Of a stretch of 49,741 nt of DNA, positions 39,407 through 48,300 are shown piece after piece. Position 1 is the stretch's first letter. Every line of letters starts with the position of its first letter. This DNA comes from CAIQPO01 sp964648275. Lineage in GTDB: Bacteria; Patescibacteriota; Microgenomatia; UBA1400; MFAQ01. The notes under the pieces were generated by a model. The model was not told the DNA's origin, did not search any database, and worked only from the letters and a program-made list of their open reading frames with translations. Made by a program: the position numbers and the translations under genes. The stretch is from NCBI GenBank assembly GCA_964648275.1, contig CAZYOB010000005.1, positions 1 to 49,741 of the forward strand, in the 5' to 3' direction.

Positions 39407-39988
39407 ATGAGTATGGACCTGCCCGAGATAAAGCGAAAAGCTATCATTAGATTTTTTGACGAGGATAATGCCGAGGATATAAGACGTCTTAAGATTATTG
39501 TCAGAAGTAAGGGGGTAAGAGGGTGGATGGAGGATCTGAAGGGAATGAGAAAAATGGATTTTGAGGATTGGGCAGCCGAGCGAGGTGAGACGGGGTATTT
39601 TCTTTTTGCCGTGTGTGCGCCAAGCCGGAATGAAGCAGGAATGACGCTACCTCAGGGGTTTATTTACCTATATCCCAGAGAGGGAAAAAGGGGTGTCTTA
39701 GAGGTAAGTTATGCAAAAAAACGTTTTGGTAAAAGGGGTTTAATGGGTTCGGCATTACGTCAGGCGAGTCTGAAAGCTAGGAGGATAAGGAAGAGATTGG
39801 GTTACAAAACAAGTTTGCATATAGTGGCTGAAATTGATCCCGAAAACATACCTTCGGAGAGAGTTATCAGAGGGGCCGGTTTCGAGAATACCGGTGAGCG
39901 TATTGGCAGGAGAGATGTGCGTTACGTCTGGGAGTTGAACTGGAGAAGATTGATGAAAAAGATGAGGGAAAAGGGAGAGTTGGCATAA
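39407..39988 (+). CDS. GNAT-fold acetyltransferase-like protein
   Basis: 193 residues. The N-terminus (IIRFFDEDNAEDIRRLKIIV) and the C-terminal half, with the acetyl-CoA-binding type segment RGLMGSALRQASLKARRIRK (39740-39800 region, first residue approximate) and the end motif HIVAEIDPENIPSERVIRGAGFENTG, follow the GNAT fold. It is a paralogue of the GNAT half of the 41869 protein: both share FFDE, a WM-D stretch, FLFA, G-F-YIYPR, LE-SYA and R-I-AGF in order. The substrate is unknown. The -10 TATATT lies 4 nt before this ATG, so a second ATG (39413) is an alternative start. Confidence 0.7.
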   Translation: MSMDLPEIKRKAIIRFFDEDNAEDIRRLKIIVRSKGVRGWMEDLKGMRKMDFEDWAAERGETGYFLFAVCAPSRNEAGMTLPQGFIYLYPREGKRGVLEVSYAKKRFGKRGLMGSALRQASLKARRIRKRLGYKTSLHIVAEIDPENIPSERVIRGAGFENTGERIGRRDVRYVWELNWRRLMKKMREKGELA

Positions 39989-40109
39989 GTAAATTACGCT
40001 CATATTGCTTGCAAAATCTGAGGGTATTTTTTGTTCAGAAGCTTTAATATCGCAATCTTAGCCTTGTGGTAGCCGATTTCCTACTTAAGCTGGTAAAATA
40101 TGGGTGTCT

Positions 40110-40180
40110 AGGGGTGTCGTTCAGTGGTAGGACCGCGGTCTCCAAAACCGCAGACGGGAGTTCGATCCTCTCCACCCCTG
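40110..40180 (+). tRNA. tRNA-Trp (anticodon CCA)
   Basis: 71 nt. Acceptor AGGGGTG with CACCCCT, D-arm CGTTCAGTGGTAGGACC, anticodon stem-loop GCGGT-CTCCAAA-ACCGC reading CCA, T-arm GGGAGTTCGATCCTCTC, discriminator G as expected for Trp. CCA tail not encoded. The CCA anticodon and the use of TGA stops in this window show the standard code. Confidence 0.95.
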
Positions 40181-40190
40181 CTAAACCCAT

Positions 40191-40215
40191 CGCCCCCAAA
40201 AGGGGCGCTTTTTTT
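40191..40215 (+). terminator. Terminator after tRNA-Trp
   Basis: CGCCCC (40191-40196) with GGGGCG (40202-40207), then C and seven T. Confidence 0.85.
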
Positions 40216-40236
40216 ATATCTTGTTATACTAAAGTC

Positions 40237-40542
40237 ATGAAAGAGTCATGGTGGATGGGATTGCTTCAGGCGTTGGGATTGGGCTTGTATATTCTGGCCG
40301 TCGCAGGATTCATGCAGAACGCCGAGTCATGGATAGGGAATATTGACCAATTTATCGGCCCCGTATTGTTTTTGACACTTTTTGCTTTTTCGGCTCTGGT
40401 GTGCGGATTGATTACTTTCTATTATCCGGTGAAGCTTTTTATGGACAAGAAGCCTAAAAAGGCTGTTCAGGTGGTATTTTACACAGCCGTTTTCCTGTTT
40501 TTATTCCTGGTGGGGGTACTGGTCTTTGCCACAGGAGGATGA
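40237..40542 (+). CDS. Small three-helix membrane protein
   Basis: 101 residues from the ATG at 40237; a longer in-frame version would run through tRNA-Trp and is rejected. Three membrane helices (about 8-26, 38-60, 75-98) separated by short polar loops, with a positive KKPKKA loop before the last helix. TATACT lies 6 nt before the ATG, so it is leaderless. No family motif recognised. Confidence 0.6.
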   Translation: MKESWWMGLLQALGLGLYILAVAGFMQNAESWIGNIDQFIGPVLFLTLFAFSALVCGLITFYYPVKLFMDKKPKKAVQVVFYTAVFLFLFLVGVLVFATGG

Positions 40543-40706
40543 GGTTTTTTACAATACTTTCTTTTTTACATTAGATAATGGGCAGAGTTTTCCTCTTCGC
40601 TGATTTTTGTGGTTGAGCAAGGGTCATTATTTAGTAATCAATGTAACAATGCAGGTTTGAGAAATACTGGCTTGCCAGCGAAGCTAATTTAAGATAAGCT
40701 GAAAGA

Positions 40707-41852
40707 ATGGGAATCAAGGAATTGTTGGGTCTAAACAAAAAGGTTACTGAAAAAGCGGAAGAAAAGAAGGATCAGGCTGCCGAGATAAAAGCTGAGGAGA
40801 AACAAGAGTCCATTACGCCTAAGGTAGTTAAAAAAGCCAAACTGAGGATCGATAGACAGGCACTTAAGAAGTTGGGTTTGGTCGTTGTAGCTTATTCGCA
40901 CGTAGAGAGAGAGTGGTTCCCGACCGAGGAATCATATTATGCCGAGGTGGAGGTTGAGGACAGAGCCAAAGAGGTGGCAGAGCGAGTCAAGGGATTGGGT
41001 GTGAACGTGAAGACCTTGCCCGGAGACCCGTACTTTCTTACCAACCTGTTGGTAGACAAGCCGGACCTGGTGCTTAATTTAGTGGATACACTCAAAGGTA
41101 AGGATAAACTTCAGACTTCGGTGCCCGCGGCTTTGGAGTTGTCCAATATTCCCTACACCGGAGCAGGTATGGAAGGATTGGTCATCGGAAACAACAGAAA
41201 TTTAACGAAGAGGTTGCTTTTGGCTTATGGGATCCCGACCCCGGCCTTCCAGTTCATCCGCAGGGCAAAGACAGCCGTGCAGGAGGACTTGGGACTGCCT
41301 TTAATCGTCAAACTAAATGAAAGTGGTGGAAGTGTAGGAATTGATGATCATGCAGTCAAAGAGACTGTCAAGGATGCCCAAAAGAAGGTAAACAAGATGG
41401 TGAGTACCTACAAGATCCCGGTGATCGTAGAACAGTTCATTGACGGTCCCGAGGTAACGGTGGTAGTGTTCGATGACGGTTCAAAGAAGCACGTATACAT
41501 GGGGCAGAAGATCTTCAGAAAGAAACCGGACGGCAAGCACTATTTCACCAGTTTCGAGTCATATGATGACATCCGTGCATACACTTACAAGCATGTAGAG
41601 GAGCCTCTGGCCAGCAAGATCTCACAATTGGCTATCCGGGCTTTCCGCGGACTTCACCACAAAGACTGGGCTAAGTTCGACGTTAGAGTGCAAGATGACA
41701 CCGGTATCCCGTATTTCACGGATTCCAATCCCAACACCGCCTTCGGTCCCGATGCCGGACTGCCTATGACCGAGGTATTAGCTTTACACGGGATAAGCTT
41801 TGACGAAGTACTGGCAAGTTTGCTATCCAACTACGCCCGGGGACAGAAGTAG
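40707..41852 (+). CDS. D-Ala-D-Ala ligase-like ATP-grasp enzyme
   Basis: 381 residues. A charged N-terminal segment (1-45, Lys/Glu-rich) precedes an ATP-grasp fold. Visible are DLVLNLVDTLKGKDKLQTSV and LELSNIPYTGAGMEGLVIGN (substrate-domain hallmarks of Ddl), TKRLLLAYGIPTPAF, LIVKLNESGGSVGID (nucleotide loop), VIVEQFIDGPEVTVVVF and the metal-binding FDVRVQDDTGIPYFTDSNPN. The final motif has S-N-P-N where D-Ala ligases have E-x-N. It joins an amino acid or peptide carboxylate to an amine with ATP. The GNAT-C39 gene follows 16 nt later, so a shared peptide substrate is likely. Confidence 0.85.
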   Translation: MGIKELLGLNKKVTEKAEEKKDQAAEIKAEEKQESITPKVVKKAKLRIDRQALKKLGLVVVAYSHVEREWFPTEESYYAEVEVEDRAKEVAERVKGLGVNVKTLPGDPYFLTNLLVDKPDLVLNLVDTLKGKDKLQTSVPAALELSNIPYTGAGMEGLVIGNNRNLTKRLLLAYGIPTPAFQFIRRAKTAVQEDLGLPLIVKLNESGGSVGIDDHAVKETVKDAQKKVNKMVSTYKIPVIVEQFIDGPEVTVVVFDDGSKKHVYMGQKIFRKKPDGKHYFTSFESYDDIRAYTYKHVEEPLASKISQLAIRAFRGLHHKDWAKFDVRVQDDTGIPYFTDSNPNTAFGPDAGLPMTEVLALHGISFDEVLASLLSNYARGQK

Positions 41853-41868
41853 GTAGTAAAATACCTCT

Positions 41869-43053
41869 ATGCGTCGATATTTTTATATCAATGATCGGAA
41901 GTTCGTGGTGCGTTTTTTTGATGAGAACAGCGCTCAGGATCTGTCGGATCTGTCGGACATCATCAGGAGCCCCGGAGCACAAAGGTGGATGGACGAGGTG
42001 GATGATGACAGCGTCAATGGGCTCAGGTCATGGATGATGGAGAAGGGGCAAGGGAATCGCTTCCTTTTTGCCATAGCGGATATTGAGACTAGGGAGGGTG
42101 AAGGTAGAGTTCACGGATTCGTCTATATCTACCCACGTCAGGCGGACAAGGCTTTGGAGATCAGCTACGCCAGGAGACCTGATGGGGTGTCAGGTTTGAC
42201 CGCAGATGGAATTCATTTGGCTTTGGAGATAGTACAGGCATATATTGCCTTGAATCGACCATGGATGAGTGAAAGATTGAAGTTTATGGCCGAGATCGAG
42301 AGAGGGAATCTGCTTTCGATCAGGGTGATCGAGAAGGCAGGTTTTATAAAGGTCACTGATTTTGATCGAAGCAACAATGCCCTCTGGGTGTTGACCATCA
42401 AAGACAGGAAGCTCGAGTACAGACCGAGGAAGGTCGGTAGAGTCCGTCAGGTTACCGGTGCGTATTGCGGACCGGCGGTGGTGCAGATACTGGCGGCCCA
42501 TTTTGGAGTGGCACTGGATCAGGAGGCGATAGTGGATGCGGCCGGGGTAAGAGACAAGATAGAACTCAGGGGGATTTCGGTGGAGCAGATGGCTAAGGCA
42601 GTTGGGGTCTTGATGCCGGACTATACTCTCTGGATCAAGATGGAGTCTTCATTGGACGATATTGAAAAGATGGTCAGGGTCTACAACTACCCTGTGGCCG
42701 TAAATTGGCAAGGGATATTCGAGAAAAATGAATATGCGAACAGATTAACACCGGCACAAATGGAGGCGTATGAAGATGAGGAGGAGTGTAAAGGTGAGGA
42801 GGGGCATTACTCGGTGGTAGTGGATATCGACAAGACGATGAACTATGTGCGGATTATGGATCCTTACGGTCACTATTCAGAGGAGGATCGTTTTATCGCA
42901 CTGGGCGAATTCGAGCAGCGATGGTGGGACGACAGAATGGATTATCCGGAAGACGGCACAAAGCAATACTTTTATGCAAAGCAGTTGATGTTCGCACTTG
43001 TCCCAAGAGGAATTAGTTTGCCGGAAAATATCGGTATGAAAGAGATTATTTGA
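41869..43053 (+). CDS. GNAT acetyltransferase fused to a C39-like peptidase
   Basis: 394 residues. GNAT-like domain 1-180 (FFDENSAQDLSDLSDIIRS, GFVYIYPR, LEISYARR, SIRVIEKAGF), then a papain-fold C39-like domain (190-385) with VTGAYCGPAVVQILAAHFG (Cys200), GHYSVVVDID (His313) and RIMDPYGHYS (Asp331), a complete Cys-His-Asp set. There is no transporter domain, so it is not a bacteriocin exporter. Such GNAT-C39 proteins are found beside ATP-grasp (RimK-like) ligases in other bacteria, as here. TAAAAT lies exactly 6 nt before the ATG even though the ligase gene ends only 16 nt upstream, so it has its own promoter. The last 8 nt overlap rpmG. Confidence 0.82.
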   Translation: MRRYFYINDRKFVVRFFDENSAQDLSDLSDIIRSPGAQRWMDEVDDDSVNGLRSWMMEKGQGNRFLFAIADIETREGEGRVHGFVYIYPRQADKALEISYARRPDGVSGLTADGIHLALEIVQAYIALNRPWMSERLKFMAEIERGNLLSIRVIEKAGFIKVTDFDRSNNALWVLTIKDRKLEYRPRKVGRVRQVTGAYCGPAVVQILAAHFGVALDQEAIVDAAGVRDKIELRGISVEQMAKAVGVLMPDYTLWIKMESSLDDIEKMVRVYNYPVAVNWQGIFEKNEYANRLTPAQMEAYEDEEECKGEEGHYSVVVDIDKTMNYVRIMDPYGHYSEEDRFIALGEFEQRWWDDRMDYPEDGTKQYFYAKQLMFALVPRGISLPENIGMKEII

Positions 43054-43219
43054 GCTTGGAAACTTCCTTGTGCTCGGTGTGGTCTCTGCAGGTACGACAA
43101 TATTTAGAGATAGCAAGCTTCTCGGGTGTGTTGGTTTTATTCCTTTCGGAGATATAGTTGAAATGTCCACATTTGGTGCATTTCAAACCTACGTGTTGTC
43201 TGGGTCCTTTTTTAGCCAT
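43046..43219 (-). CDS. rpmG: 50S ribosomal protein L33
   Basis: 57 residues: MAKKGPRQHVGLKCTKCG, then FNYISERNKTNTPEKLAISK and YCRTCRDHTEHKEVSK. The two CxxC pairs make this the zinc-binding type of L33. It sits at the exit site of the large subunit. The reading frame is clear and of normal length for L33. TAAAAT lies 9 nt before the ATG inside TGTGCTAAAATA, nearly the same promoter string as that of secE. The 3' end overlaps the GNAT-C39 gene by 8 nt. Confidence 0.95.
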   Translation of the reverse strand: MAKKGPRQHVGLKCTKCGHFNYISERNKTNTPEKLAISKYCRTCRDHTEHKEVSKLK

Positions 43220-43392
43220 AGCGGTGATATTTTAGCACAAAAGTTGATTTATTAGTGTGGGGTAAAGATTGTGAACAAATATCCGGGAAGAGTTTGAGCT
43301 TGGGCAATTAAAAAAAGAGTGTTTGGGTTCTTACAAATCATTTTATTGGATATTCTATAAAAGTGCGTGCGTGAATTGGGCATAATTCTAAG

Positions 43393-43452
43393 TTGACAAG
43401 ACTTTTAAAACAGTTTACAGTTATTTGTAGATACTTGTAAAAATAGTTACAA
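43393..43452 (+). promoter_or_regulatory. Promoter and candidate operator array of the HTH-CACHE gene
   Basis: TTGACA (43393-43398), 17 nt, TACAGT (43416-43421). From the -10 to the start codon run four related elements: TTTACA (43414), TTTGTA (43424), CTTGTAA (43434) and GTTACAA (43446), spaced 10-12 bp, about one helical turn each. Their position makes them a good site for repression by the gene's own HTH domain; this is inference. Confidence 0.5.
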
Positions 43453-45393
43453 ATGAAAGAAAAAGACTACACAGTCAAAGAGGCGGCCAAGTTCCTGGGT
43501 TATTCCACCAACACCGTTTACGGGTATTTAAAGTCCGGAGAGATCAAATCGGTGAGAGTCGGTAAAGGAAAGATACGAATACCTGCCAGTGAGTTGGAAA
43601 AATTCGAGGGAGTAGCCGAAGAGGGGGCTTCCGAAAAGGAAGCGGTCGTCAGTGAGGTAGTGAAAGGACCATTGGTATTACCGACACCGCGTCCGGGAAG
43701 AAGTCTGGAGGCCTTAAGTGGAGAGACACCTTGGCATATAACTAAACTTTGGCTGGAAGAGAGAGTTGGCTTACCACGATTGTTCGATTGGTTGGTGGCG
43801 CTGGCATCCATAGTGTTGGGACTGTCCATGTTCCTCTACAACAGACAACTGGATGTGTTTGTGGCAGGTAATCTGGCCGAGTGGTTCTTGCCCATCAGAT
43901 TGACTCTTATAATCGCCGGTATCGGATTGATACTGGCCAACATGATCCAGGAGGAATTCTCGATGTATTCTCACTTGAATAATGTTTTCAGGGTGATATT
44001 GGTAATTGTTTATTTCGTATTGGCTTATTTACAGATGAGGAGTGGGGATCTGGATGGGTTATTGATCAATGGATTATTTGCATTGACCATTTTATTGGAG
44101 GCGGTCTTTGGGGTGGTGTCGTCGGCGGCTTACGCCTTTTTTATCGGCGGCTTAATGATCGGAATTGTCCTAGCTTTCAGATATTATCCGGAGACCAGCG
44201 GGCTGTCCTCGATATCTACTGCGATATACAGAGTTATAGATGGATATAGTGTGTTGTTAAGTGGACTGGCGTTGATATTGCTAATCTCCCTGGTCTGGGG
44301 TTATTTGGTAAACAAGAAATTATTTAAGATAATTTTAGGACTATGCGGGTTGCTGTTGGTGGCCTTGTCGATACACTACGCGACCGAGAGTTACTGGGCA
44401 AGATCATTCTTTATTTTAATCGCGGCGATGATTGGAATGTTACTGCCATTTTGGGAAGAGTTTAAACGAAGGACCGATGTCGATAGGACATTGGTATTCA
44501 GAATGTTCGGAGCTATCCTGATGTCATTTTCTTTGGCGATAGTTTTGATCGGGGTGGTCCAGTCGATATTGATGAGGAACGCCAGAGTTAATCTGACAGA
44601 GAAGGTGGAGTACGGGAAGATCATTGTAGACAGGGCGGTTGAGAATTCCCTGTCCGCACTTGACGGTCTATCCGGGAACGAATTATTCAGAGAGGCTTTG
44701 ACAAAAGAAAATGAGGCTGATTTAACAAGTTTTTCCAAAGCTTTATTCAAGAATTACAAAGATTTTGAAAACATTGCGATCGTTAATTTGGAGGGCATGG
44801 TGATCGCCGCGTATCCATTAACTTCTCAGACAGGGGTGAGTTTAAGCAGATACGGATATTTTAGCGACGTGGTCAAGGGAAGTGCGAATTATTTTTCTAA
44901 TACTCCAGAAGCATATCCATATGGGGATGAAAAAACCGTCGTGTTGGGCATCCCGGTCAGACAAGCGGATGGTGTAGTGATCGGTGGAGTTTTCGCTTCT
45001 TACAGCATGGAAGTATTGGGAGACAGAATACAGGAGATAGCTTCCGAGCAGACGGGCCAACATTTTGGATTACTGGATATTGACGGTAGGTGGTTGAGCA
45101 ATACAAATTTCGACCTGGTGGGGACAAAAGTGACCGAAACCGATGTTACTTATTTGTCATGGTTAGGAGGAAAAAATATCAACATGGGTTACAACGGATC
45201 GGGAAGGTATTCCGTAGTGGTAATTTCCAGCCCCAAGAATGTCGATTGGACGGTGACTTTAGCCCAACCGGTATTTTCGGTATTGGATATCAGTAACAGT
45301 GGATTGACGACGGTGATGTTCCTATTGTTCGTTATTGCACTTGTGGTGGCCAGCTCATATGCATTAGTTAGAGAAGAAGAGGAATTGCTTTAA
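43453..45393 (+). CDS. HTH - multi-pass membrane - CACHE sensor protein
   Basis: 646 residues. Residues 5-53 are an excisionase/MerR-type HTH (YTVKEAAKFLGYSTNTVYGY, SVRVGKGKIRIPASELEKF). A linker of about 50 residues leads to about nine membrane helices (112-375). An extracytoplasmic domain (about 385-615) has the dCACHE layout of a long helix followed by FENIAIVNLEGMVIAAYPL, GIPVRQADGVVIGGVFASYS and FGLLDIDGRWLS; a final helix (620-640) ends in REEEELL. It looks like a membrane-bound one-component regulator that senses an outside ligand and binds DNA inside. It is followed after two bases by the giant surface-protein gene, its likely target. Confidence 0.75.
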   Translation: MKEKDYTVKEAAKFLGYSTNTVYGYLKSGEIKSVRVGKGKIRIPASELEKFEGVAEEGASEKEAVVSEVVKGPLVLPTPRPGRSLEALSGETPWHITKLWLEERVGLPRLFDWLVALASIVLGLSMFLYNRQLDVFVAGNLAEWFLPIRLTLIIAGIGLILANMIQEEFSMYSHLNNVFRVILVIVYFVLAYLQMRSGDLDGLLINGLFALTILLEAVFGVVSSAAYAFFIGGLMIGIVLAFRYYPETSGLSSISTAIYRVIDGYSVLLSGLALILLISLVWGYLVNKKLFKIILGLCGLLLVALSIHYATESYWARSFFILIAAMIGMLLPFWEEFKRRTDVDRTLVFRMFGAILMSFSLAIVLIGVVQSILMRNARVNLTEKVEYGKIIVDRAVENSLSALDGLSGNELFREALTKENEADLTSFSKALFKNYKDFENIAIVNLEGMVIAAYPLTSQTGVSLSRYGYFSDVVKGSANYFSNTPEAYPYGDEKTVVLGIPVRQADGVVIGGVFASYSMEVLGDRIQEIASEQTGQHFGLLDIDGRWLSNTNFDLVGTKVTETDVTYLSWLGGKNINMGYNGSGRYSVVVISSPKNVDWTVTLAQPVFSVLDISNSGLTTVMFLLFVIALVVASSYALVREEEELL

Positions 45394-45395
45394 AT

Positions 45396-48300
45396 ATGGA
45401 GAGAGTATTAGTAACCGGAAAGAAATATCACCCAAGTGTCAGGCGATTATTAGCCGTGATGATTTTTGGTCTGGGTTTGTTGTTGATGTACTTCGTCGGT
45501 TGGAGATGGATGCCTTTGCTGGATATTCCCGAACAGGGAGTAGAGCGAGTACTGATAACCCAGGTGGATGAGCAAACTATCAGTGAGAGTAATTTTGACA
45601 AGCCGGTACTAATGGGAGTGCTGAGAAGCGATCAGTCTTTTTCTTTTGCGACTATTGAGAACGCCAGGATCCGAGGGGAGAAGTATGAAGGATCGGTAGA
45701 GCTCAACTATCAGAACGGTGACTCAGGACAAGTGGAAGAAGTGAACGGTGTGGTGAACGTTTTCTTGACCAGAAGCGGGAAGCGAGAAGAGGTAAAAGTG
45801 GTGGAGAGGGGCCTCATCGGAGTGGAATTGACCGACACGCAGATATTACCGGTGAAAATAATCAATGGGTCGATAGTCCGGGGTAGGCTGATCGGAGAGT
45901 TTGATTTAATCACCCTGACAGATAATCGAGTGATCAAGGGACGATTCGATACCAGAGGAAAACTGTTGAATGTGAGTATCGAACCGTCTCTCAAAGAGCC
46001 CGACGCAACGTTAACTTTGATATCAAAAGAATTATTGAGACTCTCTTTGTTCTTGCAGGGTGGAACGGATGACAAAAGAGTGCTGGGAGTAAGGACGAGC
46101 GTTCTCGACAAACGAGTCGAGCAGATATCGGAGGCTACACAGCAGGTCTCAATTCCTCTTAATATTGGATTGGTTAGTTCTTTCTATCAAGTAGTGAGAG
46201 ATGCGACCGAGGGCTCTTTCATTATTGCGCAAACAGGAGGACCGGGATTCCCGGCAACAGGTCTACCCTCGACCGCCATAACAGTCGGTCCTATCGGACC
46301 CGCTGGTCCTCAGGGACTTCAAGGACCAAAGGGAGACAAAGGGGATCAGGGAATTGCGGGTGCTCAGGGGCCTGCAGGGGCAGATGGGGTCACGGGACCG
46401 GCTGGTGCAGATGGCACCGGAAGCGGATCATCCTTTGACGCTATTACCACCGGTACAAACACAACAGCAGCCATGACGGTTGGGGCGGGTGCTTCTCTTA
46501 CATATTCGGGTGGAACTGCAACCTCAGGAGTTATTAATGTCAACCAATTACTCGGTGGCACATGGGCTATTCCCGGAACAATTGGATCCACGACTCCAAA
46601 CTCTGGTGCTTTCACAACACTTTCATCTACAGGATTGACGACTTTAGGTGACAACTCTGCGACTGTGACAATCAACTCCTCTGATTGGGATATCAGTGCG
46701 ACAGGAGATATGACTAATATTGGTGGAATCTCGATGGATGGAGCTATTACAGGAGCTACAGGATTTAACGGGTTAGTGATCACTGCCAACACCGGTGTGA
46801 TCACGACTGGTGCTTGGAATGGATCTTTGGTCGGCCTAGCATATGGAGGAACAAACAAGAACATGACTGCGGTCAATGGTGGAGTTGTGTGGACGGATGC
46901 GGATTCGATGGAGGTGACTGTTGCAGGTAGCGCCGGTCAATTCCTAGTCTCGAACGGAGCGGCTGCTCCGTCTTGGACGAGTACTGTGACCGCAACATCC
47001 GTTCCATTCTCGGGAATTACGTCAGGAACCAACACAACTGCGGCCATGGTAGTCGATACCGGAGCCTCTCTGACCTTTGCCAATTCCGGGACCATCAATG
47101 CCTCTACCTTACTCGGTGGCACATGGGCTATTCCCGGAACAATTGGATCCACGACTCCAAACTCTGGTGCTTTCACAACACTTTCATCTACAGGATTGAC
47201 GACGCTGGGAAATAATACGGCCACGGTAGCGATTGATGGTACGAATTTTGATTTGACCAGTGGTGGTCTGGTGACATTGTTTGGAGGTTTGCCAGTGGAT
47301 CTGACAACTCCGGTCGCGACCTCACTCACCATTGACTCAGGAACGACCGGGACGTTAACTTTAGGAGGCGATTCGAGTGCCGAGTCAATCAATTTAGGAA
47401 CCGGAGCAGCGGCGAAGACGGTGGTCTTAGGATCGACCGATACCGCATCTACAACAACAATCCAATCCGGGACCGGGAATGTCAACTTCTTGGTGGGACC
47501 AACGTCATCGAGTGGCAGCGTTCGGATAGGGAACAGTGCCTCATCAACTCCCGATCTGTTGGTACTAGATAATGGAACAGCCGACCCAACCGGAGTGAAT
47601 GGGGGGATGTATTACAACACCTCAACATCCAAGTTCAGATGTTATCAAAATGGCTCGTGGACAAATTGCATTGGAGGTGACACGGTTACTGTTTTAAAGA
47701 CAGCCGATCAGTCGGTGATTAGTAGCACAGTTTTAGTTGACGATACTCAACTACAGTTCAGTATTGGGGCAGGAGAGTCTTGGGTTTTTGATATTAGTTT
47801 AATCGTCTCAAATAGTAGTCTTAATACGCCGGATTGGAAGTCGGCCATGTTGGCACCGGTTGGTTCAACATGTAGTGTCATACTATTCGGACATGAGGGC
47901 AGGGGTGAGAATTTCCCCCAGGCTAACACGACCGACTGCACTACTCCGGGGGAAATGATTAACTTGGCCGTGCAAGACGATGATGGTTTTGGATTTAATG
48001 TCGAGATGCAGGGAATAGTGACTGCCGGAGTTACCGGTGGGACGGTCAAGTTGCAATGGGCTCAGGGGACTTCAATCGCAAACAATCTGACTGTTAAGTC
48101 TGGAAGTATTTTGACTGCTTATAAAGTAGGTGGAGCCGACTTGGCTGAAGCATATGGCACTAGTGATCCAACAATCATAGCAGGAGATGTAGTGGTAGTT
48201 GATAATTTAATGCAGAATGGGGTTAAGAAATCCGCCAGACCTTATGACTCCTCAGTATTGGGAATCGTGTCTACCCAACCGGGAATGGTTTTGGGCGACG

